A program made the position numbers and the translations under genes. Below the pieces are notes generated by a model that saw only the letters and a list, made by a program, of their open reading frames with translations, was not told the DNA's origin and searched no databases. This document shows, piece by piece, positions 52,542 through 59,434 of a stretch of DNA of 59,434 nt; position 1 is the first letter of the stretch; every line of letters begins with the position of its first letter. Source of the DNA: Clostridiales bacterium (GTDB lineage: Bacteria > Bacillota_A > Clostridia > Lachnospirales > Lachnospiraceae); NCBI GenBank assembly GCA_030154385.1, contig JASKJZ010000001.1, positions 1-59,434 of the forward strand, in the 5' to 3' direction.

Positions 52542-54084
52542 TTTTTGTCGTTCCTTTCAATTTAATATGCTTCGCAGGTGCTACCTTTTCTGGCTCGATG
52601 ACTTCGTCATTACGTTTTACCAGTGTAAAGTATATGGTAGTGCCTACGTTTAATTTTCCGGTTGCCCAAATTTTTCCGCCATGCTCCTCAATGACCTTTT
52701 TTGAAATGGCAAGACCAAGGCCGGTACCGCCCTGAGAAGAGTTTCTGGAGGTGTCGGTTCGGTAGAAGCGATCAAAAATCTGTCCCTCCTCCTCTTTGTC
52801 GATGCCTTTTCCGTTGTCTTCAATGGAAACTTCCACAAAGTCCCCGGCATCTTGAATTCGAATATTAATGATGCCCTTGGGCTTATCCATATATTTTGTA
52901 GAATTTCCAATTATATTATTGATAACACGCTTTAGCTGCTCTGGGTCGGCCCATACCTCCTGTGTATTTTCTGTAAAGTTAAAGTAGCCAAGATCAATAT
53001 TCTTTACCTCCAGGTCGAGCGTCAAATCACTGATACAGTCTGTAAAATAGCGATCAAGATTAATTGCCATGAAGTTATAGGGCATGGTGTTGGTATCAAT
53101 TTTGGAATAGAAGGAGAGCTGATCGACGAGCACAGTCATGTCGTTTGCTTTGGTGTAGATGGTCTTTAGGTAGCGCTCCATTTTTTCTGGTGTATCTGCT
53201 ACGCCATCCATAATGCCCTCCGCATAGCCTTTGATTGCGGTAAGCGGCGTTTTTAAATCGTGGGATATGTTGCTGATTAATTCTCTTGTGGTCTCTTCAT
53301 AGCGGATACGACTTTCAATTAATTCTTTTAGTTGAATTCGCATTTTATCAAAATCCATACAAAGTTGTCCGATTTCATCATCCGACTCTGCTTCCACTGC
53401 ATAATCTAAATTTCCTTCCCGCATTTGAATGGTTGCGATTCGAAGCATATTGAGGGGACGTATCAACCCTTGGTAAATCCACAATATGAGAATCACCGCG
53501 GTAAAGCAGATAATCAGAATAAAGGATGTAATGAGCTGGATGGCCGATGCCTGTAGCTGGGGCAGAAGCTTATCCATTGAGGTAATAATAAAGAGTGAAC
53601 CTTCTGCTCCATCCAAAAAATAAAAATCCTGTTGCTTAATCAACGAACTATGGTTTTGACTGATATAAAAACCTGCCTGATTGGTGGAAGGAGATTGTGC
53701 CTTAAAGGCGGGAACATCGTTTTCTATCGGGGTGAACTTTTCACTGTTTCCGACGTAGTAAAAGTCATCTCCCTTTCGAACCACCAGATAGGAATATTTG
53801 GAGGCGAGTTCACCGTTAATCGTATTTAAATAATCCTGATTTAGAAATTGATCGGGGCTTTCTTCCACCTGATCGGTCAAGGATTGGAAAATGGAATTCG
53901 TAAGCTGCCCAAAGATCTGTACGGGATTAATCAAAACTTCGACGGAATTGGACTTTACATTATAGGATTGTTCAATTGCACTCACCTGGTGGCTGATAAT
54001 GGCGCCACCGACGGCAGCAATCAAGATAATTGGTATGATGATGATGATTAAAAATGCGATGACTAAACGTTCTCGTATTTTCAC
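52513..54084 (-). CDS. Sensor histidine kinase
   Basis: 523 residues. Membrane helix (about 8-30), extracytoplasmic region (about 31-180), second helix (about 182-205), HAMP (about 206-258), HisKA with His275 in NISHDLKTPLTAIKGY, and HATPase (NIIGNSTKYMDKP N-box, GTGLGLAISKKVIEEHGG). Partner of the response regulator, whose coding region overlaps by 29 bases. Signal unknown; no known sensor fold recognised in the external part. Its order (kinase first) is unusual but the overlap shows cotranscription. Confidence 0.9.
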   Translation of the reverse strand: MKIRERLVIAFLIIIIIPIILIAAVGGAIISHQVSAIEQSYNVKSNSVEVLINPVQIFGQLTNSIFQSLTDQVEESPDQFLNQDYLNTINGELASKYSYLVVRKGDDFYYVGNSEKFTPIENDVPAFKAQSPSTNQAGFYISQNHSSLIKQQDFYFLDGAEGSLFIITSMDKLLPQLQASAIQLITSFILIICFTAVILILWIYQGLIRPLNMLRIATIQMREGNLDYAVEAESDDEIGQLCMDFDKMRIQLKELIESRIRYEETTRELISNISHDLKTPLTAIKGYAEGIMDGVADTPEKMERYLKTIYTKANDMTVLVDQLSFYSKIDTNTMPYNFMAINLDRYFTDCISDLTLDLEVKNIDLGYFNFTENTQEVWADPEQLKRVINNIIGNSTKYMDKPKGIINIRIQDAGDFVEVSIEDNGKGIDKEEEGQIFDRFYRTDTSRNSSQGGTGLGLAISKKVIEEHGGKIWATGKLNVGTTIYFTLVKRNDEVIEPEKVAPAKHIKLKGTTKNEQTTDHRR

Positions 54085-54336
54085 GGCATACCTCGTTTCT
54101 AAGTTTTAAGTTTTGTGATTGGGTTGGTATAAACATAAGACAGAGAAATCCAGTTCTTCCTTGATTCCCTGCCCTTTGTGAACATTATATCATATCATGG
54201 CTAAGATTACACATAAACTAAACAGAACAATTCTAAACTTTTTATTAATTGCTGCCAAGCTACCAGGAATATTTGCTTGACGAATCCTCAAAATAAGGGT
54301 AAACTAAGTACACAACAATAACATATTATTATTTCT

Positions 54337-54447
54337 CTTATTCCGAGTGGTGGAGAGTTAAGGCTCTATGAAACCACGGCAACCCCGTCAGAGGAAGGTG
54401 CCAATCTAAGCGAGTGAACCCTGGTGATACAGGTCGAACAATAAGAG
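54337..54447 (+). ncRNA. SAM-I riboswitch (S-box) aptamer
   Basis: The closing stem CTCTTATT (54337-54344) pairs with AATAAGAG (54440-54447). Inside are the S-box hallmarks CCGAGTGGTGGAG, CTATGAAACCACGGCAACC and AGGTGCCAA in order. It senses S-adenosylmethionine and here precedes metK, the usual target. Candidate promoter upstream (TTGACG at 54277-54282, weak TAAACT at 54302) with a long spacer. Confidence 0.95.
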
Positions 54448-54461
54448 GATTTGATGAAATC

Positions 54462-54487
54462 AAGTCCGTCTTATGACGGGCTTTTTT
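54462..54487 (+). terminator. Riboswitch expression platform terminator
   Basis: Stem AAGTCCGTC / GACGGGCTT around TTAT followed by a T-run. It forms when SAM is bound, stopping transcription before metK. Confidence 0.85.
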
Positions 54488-54533
54488 ATTTGATAGAGAA
54501 ATAATAATACCACTTATACGTAAGGAGGTCTTT

Positions 54534-55721
54534 ATGGAAAAGAGATTATTTACATCAGAATCAGTAACAGAAGGACATCCAGATAAAATCTGCGATCAGA
54601 TATCGGATGCAGTTTTGGATGCCTTAATGGAGCAAGACCCAATGAGCCGCGTGGCTTGTGAGACAGCAATTACAACAGGTCTTGTACTCGTTATGGGAGA
54701 GGTTACAACAAAAGGGTATGTTGATATCCAAAAAATCGTACGGGATACGATTCGTGAGATTGGATATGATGCATCCGAAAAAGGATTTGATGCCAATACC
54801 TGCGGAGTCATCGTAGCACTAGATGAACAGTCAAAGGATATTGCAATGGGTGTTGATAAGGCACTGGAAGCAAAAGAAATGACCATGAGTGACCAGGATA
54901 TTGAGGCGATTGGTGCGGGTGACCAGGGCATGATGTTTGGCTATGCGACAAATGAAACCGAAGAATATCTTCCGTATCCGATTGCACTTGCGCATAAACT
55001 TACCAGACAATTAACAAAGGTTCGCAAGGATGGTACATTGTCCTATCTTCGTCCCGATGGAAAATCACAGGTTACCGTAGAGTACGATGAAGAGGGAAAA
55101 CCAGTACACATCAATGCAGTTGTTATTTCAACGCAGCATGCAGAGAATATTACACAAGAACAGATACACAAAGATATCCGTCATTATGTCATTGATGAAA
55201 TTATTCCAGTTGATCTTGTTGACGATAAGACAAAATATTTTATTAACCCAACAGGCCGTTTTGTGATTGGTGGACCAAATGGGGATAGTGGACTGACAGG
55301 ACGTAAGATTATTGTAGATACCTATGGTGGCTATGCGCGTCATGGCGGCGGTGCTTTTTCAGGAAAGGATTGCACCAAGGTAGACCGTTCTGCTGCATAC
55401 GCAGCACGCTATGTAGCAAAAAATATAGTGGCAGCGGGGCTTTCGGATAAATGCGAAATTCAGTTGTCATATGCGATTGGTGTTGCGCAGCCAACCTCCG
55501 TTATGGTAGATACTTTTGGTACCAGTAAAAAAACTGATGAAGAGTTAGTTGCAATCATTCGTGAGCATTTTGATCTTCGTCCGGCAGGTATTATAAAAAT
55601 GTTGGATCTGCGTCGCCCAATCTATAAGCAGACGGCAGCATACGGACATTTTGGACGCGATGATATCTCTCTTCCATGGGAAGCACTGGATAAAGTAGAT
55701 ACGCTGAAGCGTTATTTGTAA
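54534..55721 (+). CDS. metK: S-adenosylmethionine synthetase
   Basis: 395 residues, forming SAM from methionine and ATP. Motifs are [21 protein letters not shown] at the N-terminus, [12 protein letters not shown] near 122, and [21 protein letters not shown] near 270. Preceded by a SAM-I riboswitch, so supply is set by its own product. AAGGAGG lies before the ATG. The pseudouridine synthase begins 3 bases after it. Confidence 0.97.
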   Translation: MEKRLFTSESVTEGHPDKICDQISDAVLDALMEQDPMSRVACETAITTGLVLVMGEVTTKGYVDIQKIVRDTIREIGYDASEKGFDANTCGVIVALDEQSKDIAMGVDKALEAKEMTMSDQDIEAIGAGDQGMMFGYATNETEEYLPYPIALAHKLTRQLTKVRKDGTLSYLRPDGKSQVTVEYDEEGKPVHINAVVISTQHAENITQEQIHKDIRHYVIDEIIPVDLVDDKTKYFINPTGRFVIGGPNGDSGLTGRKIIVDTYGGYARHGGGAFSGKDCTKVDRSAAYAARYVAKNIVAAGLSDKCEIQLSYAIGVAQPTSVMVDTFGTSKKTDEELVAIIREHFDLRPAGIIKMLDLRRPIYKQTAAYGHFGRDDISLPWEALDKVDTLKRYL

Positions 55722-55724
55722 AAT

Positions 55725-56429
55725 ATGAAAGAAGCAGCGATTCATATTTTATATGAGGATGCGGATGTGGTGGTTTGTGAAAAACCGTTTGGTGTACCCT
55801 CACAAAGTGACAAGAGCCTTGACTATGATATGGTTAACCGCCTTAAGAACTATTTGTTTTTAAAGCAGGAAACAAAAGGGGAACCATATGTTGGACTGAT
55901 TCATCGCCTTGACCGTCCGGTGGGCGGAATCATGGTATTTGCAAAAAACAAGGAGTCGGCAAAGAAACTCAGTGAAAGCATCCGAAGCAAGGAAATATCG
56001 AAAAAATACCTTGCAATTGTTACCTGTGATCCAAAAGCTCCTATGCCTGTTGGTAAGCATACCTTAACAGATTATATCGCAAAAGAGGCAAAGACAAATA
56101 CAGCATATCTTGCGAAAGCCTCAGACAAACAGGCAAAAAAAGCAGAGCTGATTTACCAGGTAATCGATAAAAAAGAGGATTGTCTTTTGGTCGAGGTAGA
56201 GCTCCTAACGGGGAGACATCATCAGATCCGATTACAGCTTGCGAGTCATCTGGGCGGAATCTGGGGTGATACAAAATATAATCCTTTGTTCCGTGAAAAA
56301 AAAGGAGCCTTTCAGATTGGACTGTATGCTTATCAGCTCTCTTTTTTACACCCACGGAATAAAAAAGTCCTTACCTTTTCTTGTAAGCCGAAAGGGATTC
56401 CGTTTGATTTTTTCTCTTTGACGGAATAA
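55725..56429 (+). CDS. RluA-family pseudouridine synthase
   Basis: 234 residues, the core catalytic domain only, no S4 domain. Catalytic Asp63 is in HRLDRPVGGIMVFAK, then KKYLAIVTC and LLTGRHHQIRLQLA motifs. Modifies uridines in rRNA or tRNA; target unclear. Three bases after the metK stop, with a weak ribosome binding site, so it is probably translated by coupling and is under SAM riboswitch control. Confidence 0.9.
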   Translation: MKEAAIHILYEDADVVVCEKPFGVPSQSDKSLDYDMVNRLKNYLFLKQETKGEPYVGLIHRLDRPVGGIMVFAKNKESAKKLSESIRSKEISKKYLAIVTCDPKAPMPVGKHTLTDYIAKEAKTNTAYLAKASDKQAKKAELIYQVIDKKEDCLLVEVELLTGRHHQIRLQLASHLGGIWGDTKYNPLFREKKGAFQIGLYAYQLSFLHPRNKKVLTFSCKPKGIPFDFFSLTE

Positions 56430-56474
56430 TATTTTGAATTCTTCGCATACTGATGGGGATGTGAGGTGTACAAA

Positions 56475-57497
56475 ATGAAGCAGGATATGAAGGAATTATG
56501 GTATATGATAGGAACAACAGCGGCAGTTTATGGTGCAATACGCTATATTTTGCCGTTGTTTGTTCCTTTTTTGTTTTCTTATTTCTTTGCAAAGCTGTTG
56601 TATGCAGGGGTGACTTATTTTTATAAAAAATGGAAGATATCGAAAAAAATGACGGCAATATTACTTCCGTTCTTATTGTTAAGTGGTGTGGGTTATGGCT
56701 TGTTTTACTTTATAAGAATTGTCCTATATCAGTTGCAAAGGTTAATGGTTCGTTTTCCAATTTATGAGGTGATATTGTGGAAGCGTATGGGTGAGATATG
56801 CAATGGTTGCGATGCCATGTTTTCTATGAAACAGGGCAGTGCGATGAGTTTTTTTATCACAATATGGGAGGAAAACGTGTCACAGTGGAAGGAGTATGTA
56901 GGGAGTAAAATGTTTTTACACACCATACCAGGTATTGGAAAAATGGCTGCTGTTTTGTGGTGTGTGATTATTATTGTGTGGGGGATGCTTTTGATTGTAA
57001 AAGATATGGAGGAGCTAAAGATTATCTACGAGGAATCCTATATTGGACATCATGGAAGTCATATCATGAAGAATCTTTCTGGAATTGGAATGGCTTATGG
57101 AAAAGCAGAGCTTATGATTTTCTTTGTGGTCTTTCTAATTAGTCTGTCAGGTTTTCTTGTCATAGGAAATTCCTATGCGGTACTACTAGCATTGTTTGTG
57201 AGTGTTGTGGATGCCTTTCCAGTGCTTGGGAGCGGCGTCGTGCTGCTGCCACTTGCCTTTATTCAGCTGTTTCATGGGAATTGGTTTGGTGCTGCGGTGC
57301 TTACGACACAGTACATTGCATGTCAGCTTGCCAGAGAATATATTGAGGCGAAAATGATAGGCAATCGGATGGGAATCAAACCAATCTTTACCATCATGGC
57401 GATGTACGCAGGTGTACAGCTTTTTGGTATTTTTGGTTTTATCCTAGGGCCGATTGCCTTAATGATCATTAAAACGGTTTTGCAAAATCAATATTGA
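56475..57497 (+). CDS. AI-2E transporter-like permease (YtvI-like)
   Basis: 340 residues. Membrane segments at about 14-35, 55-80, 155-178, 205-235, 240-290 and 300-338, the layout of AI-2E family proteins. In sporulators this includes YtvI, an integral membrane protein of the sporulation programme. The conserved C-terminal IGNRMGIKPIFTIMAMYAG and GFILGPIALMI are present. ATG 56475 follows GAGGTG. Overlaps the convergent DUF4097 gene by 29 bases. Function in transport is not proven for this subfamily. Confidence 0.75.
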   Translation: MKQDMKELWYMIGTTAAVYGAIRYILPLFVPFLFSYFFAKLLYAGVTYFYKKWKISKKMTAILLPFLLLSGVGYGLFYFIRIVLYQLQRLMVRFPIYEVILWKRMGEICNGCDAMFSMKQGSAMSFFITIWEENVSQWKEYVGSKMFLHTIPGIGKMAAVLWCVIIIVWGMLLIVKDMEELKIIYEESYIGHHGSHIMKNLSGIGMAYGKAELMIFFVVFLISLSGFLVIGNSYAVLLALFVSVVDAFPVLGSGVVLLPLAFIQLFHGNWFGAAVLTTQYIACQLAREYIEAKMIGNRMGIKPIFTIMAMYAGVQLFGIFGFILGPIALMIIKTVLQNQY

Positions 57498-58440
57498 CGC
57501 TTCCGACACCACCTTCAATCGAAAGGCTGTTCGTGGCATTTTGAGTGGAAGAATTCATCGAAGAGTAGGACGTTCCATTAACAGTTACACTTCCAAGTCC
57601 TTTTTCAATATTTAGCGCATAGGAATCCTGTGGATCTTCCAGATGAAGAGATACGGAACCTACACCGCATTCGATGGTGTTCTGTCCGGTCATTTTTCCG
57701 TTGATGGAAACGGAGCCTGTGCCAGTTTCAATATCGGTTCCGGCAAAGGAAGCTTTTTCAAGTGTAACGGAGCCTGTACCACACTCTAAATCCAGGAATC
57801 TGGCCGTAATTCCATTGGCTTTGATTGAACCAGTACCAGCCTCCATAGTAAGTGTATCGGCCTGCAGATTTGACATCGTAATGGAGCCCGTGCCTGCTTC
57901 AATGTTGCATTCTCTGGCAACAAAGCCGCTTGGATAGGTAACGGTTATTTTACCTCCCTTTAAGCTTTGCAATCCCTTACCATCCAATACATCACCAATC
58001 CAGGATAAGAAGGAGAATCCAGAATGGCTAGTATCGTGGATGGTCAACACGCCGCCGTTGTTGGTGACCTTACAGTCGGTTCTCACATTTTTCATGGTTA
58101 CGGTGAAGGCATTTCCTTCGACAAATGTGACACTATTAATACTTGCTTCAATATCAAAACTTTCTACATTTGTATAGGTTTCTGAAAAATCATAGGTTTC
58201 ATAATGACTCATATCTTCTCCTTTTTCCGAATCGTTACCATTTACATTGATATGAATTCCATTTTCGTCATCGTTATAGTGAAACTCATTGTTCTCGACC
58301 GAAAGGTTCGAGTTTGCCTTGTGGCTGCTAATCCCAAGTCCAAAGAAAATCGCAGCGACAATGGAGCCTATGATGGTGATGGCTAAGAAGGCAGCAAAAA
58401 TAGTCGCACATATTTTAATTATTTTTTGTAACGGTGTCAT
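57469..58440 (-). CDS. DUF4097 family adhesin-like protein with Gly-Ser repeats
   Basis: 323 residues. N-terminal membrane helix (about 8-35), then a beta-rich external domain. From about residue 180 six copies of a ~20-residue unit end in GTGSI or GVGSV (EAGTGSI, EAGTGSI, ECGTGSV, ETGTGSV, ECGVGSV and later EKGLGSV, EGGVGSV), as in right-handed beta-helix proteins. Found with LiaF-like genes in stress modules. Its ATG overlaps the stop of the LiaF-like gene by 4 bases. Confidence 0.75.
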   Translation of the reverse strand: MTPLQKIIKICATIFAAFLAITIIGSIVAAIFFGLGISSHKANSNLSVENNEFHYNDDENGIHINVNGNDSEKGEDMSHYETYDFSETYTNVESFDIEASINSVTFVEGNAFTVTMKNVRTDCKVTNNGGVLTIHDTSHSGFSFLSWIGDVLDGKGLQSLKGGKITVTYPSGFVARECNIEAGTGSITMSNLQADTLTMEAGTGSIKANGITARFLDLECGTGSVTLEKASFAGTDIETGTGSVSINGKMTGQNTIECGVGSVSLHLEDPQDSYALNIEKGLGSVTVNGTSYSSMNSSTQNATNSLSIEGGVGSVNIDFAKPF

Positions 58441-59120
58441 TTAATATCAACACCTCCAAACATACAGGTTCCGCTTATATATACAGTGGGTGCATTTGGG
58501 GCAGAGTAGCCTCTTCTTTTGTTGCTTACGCCTCCAAAAATCGGCGTACTTGAAATTTTAACATTGACATCCGCTGGGAGGTAAACCTCGATACCGCCAA
58601 AGGTTGCATTACAGTTTATGATGACATCTTCGTTAATGACGGCTTGATCTAACCGAAGGGAGACGGAGCCAAAGACAGCATCTAGAGTAGCGCCTTCAAA
58701 GACTTCATTGTCATAGTGAATGTTTTGGCTGGAAAAGGTTGCGGTATAGTGTCGGTTGTCATTTTTCATTTTTGTATATTCCGCTTGCGAGGGACGGTGT
58801 CCTCGAAAGGAATTGGCAAACATGATAGCAAGACCGATGATGACGAAAATAAATGGAACAATGAGTTTTCCTACGAGCTCACCATCTACAATGTTTTGTC
58901 TTGTTAGTAAAAGCATAAGTCCGATTAAAAGTCCGATAATCGACCCAGTGTTTGGGCCATCCTGAATGATAGATACCAGACAGGGGATAATAATGAACAG
59001 TGTCCACCAACCCGCAAAGAACAGGGTGAAGTGCCAATATCCAAATGCATTCCCGGCAAATCCAAGTCCGATTATGATAAACAAAATCCCCCAGATTAAA
59101 TTTGATAGTCTAGGTCTCAT
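58437..59120 (-). CDS. LiaF-like transmembrane protein
   Basis: 227 residues. Four membrane segments (about 8-25, 32-50, 62-78, 85-105), then a C-terminal beta-helix domain (about 135-227; FGSVSLRLDQAVINEDVIINCNATFGGIEVYLP, PIFGGVSNK, CMFGGVDIK) that matches LiaF/VraT. LiaF restrains the LiaS kinase in cell-envelope stress. A kinase gene probably starts divergently at 59344. ATG 59120 follows AAAGGAGG. Confidence 0.8.
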   Translation of the reverse strand: MRPRLSNLIWGILFIIIGLGFAGNAFGYWHFTLFFAGWWTLFIIIPCLVSIIQDGPNTGSIIGLLIGLMLLLTRQNIVDGELVGKLIVPFIFVIIGLAIMFANSFRGHRPSQAEYTKMKNDNRHYTATFSSQNIHYDNEVFEGATLDAVFGSVSLRLDQAVINEDVIINCNATFGGIEVYLPADVNVKISSTPIFGGVSNKRRGYSAPNAPTVYISGTCMFGGVDIK

Positions 59121-59191
59121 ACAAATTCCTCCTTTAAAGTGAATCATTTATTTTATGTGTTTATCATACTCGGAACGTTTGTCATTTGGTA

Positions 59192-59238
59192 GTTACAAAT
59201 GTCATGAAGTCATTTTGGGGAGTGATGACACTTGTAAC
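59192..59238. promoter_or_regulatory. Inverted repeat in the divergent promoter region
   Basis: GTTACAAATGTCAT and ATGACACTTGTAAC (13 of 14 paired) with 19 bp between. It lies 7 bp upstream of the -35 at 59246 and could be the binding site of the linked regulator. Confidence 0.5.
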
Positions 59239-59245
59239 ATCTGGC

Positions 59246-59274
59246 TTGAATTGCGGATAGGGAACTGTTATAAT
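59246..59274 (+). promoter_or_regulatory. Promoter of the truncated gene
   Basis: TTGAAT, 17-bp spacer, perfect TATAAT. Confidence 0.7.
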
Positions 59275-59343
59275 GGATGGGAAATTGTTTCGAAGGGGAT
59301 TATATCGGGCATTTTTGAAAAATAGAGGACAAGGAGAAGCAAA

Positions 59344-59434
59344 ATGAGAAAGATTGAGTACAAAATTTGGATTACATTTTTAGTAACAGCCGCCTTTTTT
59401 ATTGTGGTTACGGGTCTATATGCATTGTTCAATA
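59344..59434 (+). CDS. Partial gene cut by the window edge, possibly a sensor kinase
   Basis: Only the first 30 codons are present (MRKIEYKIWITFLVTAAFFI and on). A basic start runs into a hydrophobic segment, so a membrane protein. AAGGAG precedes the ATG. Divergent from the LiaF-like gene, so a LiaS-type kinase is likely, but this cannot be shown from the available sequence. Confidence 0.6.
   Translation, partial: MRKIEYKIWITFLVTAAFFIVVTGLYALFN

Noticed and set aside
54240..54310. Second promoter candidates before the SAM riboswitch
   Set aside because: The only -35-like TTGACG has a 19-bp spacer to a poor -10; mentioned with the riboswitch but not listed separately.

Overview
The window looks like ordinary chromosome from an anaerobic, low-GC, spore-forming and flagellated member of the Clostridia. 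The best fit is a Lachnospiraceae-like organism. The clues are a BofA-type sporulation protein beside a DUF2508 protein, a YtvI-like permease, flagellin with a FliS-like chaperone, class III fructose-1,6-bisphosphatase, ATP-dependent PEP carboxykinase, a 2[4Fe-4S] ferredoxin, strong AGGAGG ribosome binding sites and a SAM-I riboswitch before metK. I see no phage, insertion sequence, CRISPR array, rRNA or tRNA. No search was run: family names come from recognising motifs, and DUF numbers are from memory.

Layout. 1-950: small CxxC metal-binding protein, DUF2508 protein and BofA. 959-11061: a compact Tad/Flp (type IVb) pilus operon with a prepilin peptidase, TadZ-like ATPase, TadA/CpaF motor, TadB- and TadC-like platform proteins, a 58-residue Flp pilin, a DUF5702-like protein, two TadE-like pseudopilins, a second A24-peptidase-like protein and an FHA protein. 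11152-13402: small alarmone synthetase, a membrane-anchored coiled-coil protein and an S1-domain protein. 13506-16179: Zn/Cd/Pb efflux ATPase with an ArsR/CadC repressor and a visible operator. 16258-16425: an orphan promoter-hairpin-terminator unit, probably a small RNA. 16481-24969: lipase-like hydrolase, Dtd, CorA, then a large uncharacterised protein, flagellin, FliS and a LacI regulator.

24966-34687: carbohydrate block with fbp (gluconeogenesis), malQ and glgP (glycogen/maltodextrin breakdown), a chemoreceptor and pckA. 34708-39323: lipoprotein peptidase, secreted transglutaminase-like protein, flavodoxin-SCP2 fusion and rhomboid protease. 39514-48500: regulators and housekeeping (MerR/RacA-like, PfoR-like EIIC, orphan histidine kinase, HIT, aromatic acid exporter-like, murG, TSCPD, pgi, ferredoxin, DUF1858). 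48557-51804: an AraC regulator divergent from a DapF-like enzyme and metY. 51849-54084: two-component system. 54337-57497: SAM riboswitch, metK, RluA-type pseudouridine synthase and YtvI. 57469-end: DUF4097 and LiaF-like envelope-stress proteins divergent from a truncated gene.

The observations I would follow first are: a DapF homologue with serine at both catalytic cysteine positions, next to an AraC gene with 21-bp-phased palindromes between them; the orphan RNA unit at 16258-16425; a 120-bp inverted-repeat element inside the Tad operon; and a TadE-like pseudopilin with two Cys/His metal-binding-like modules.
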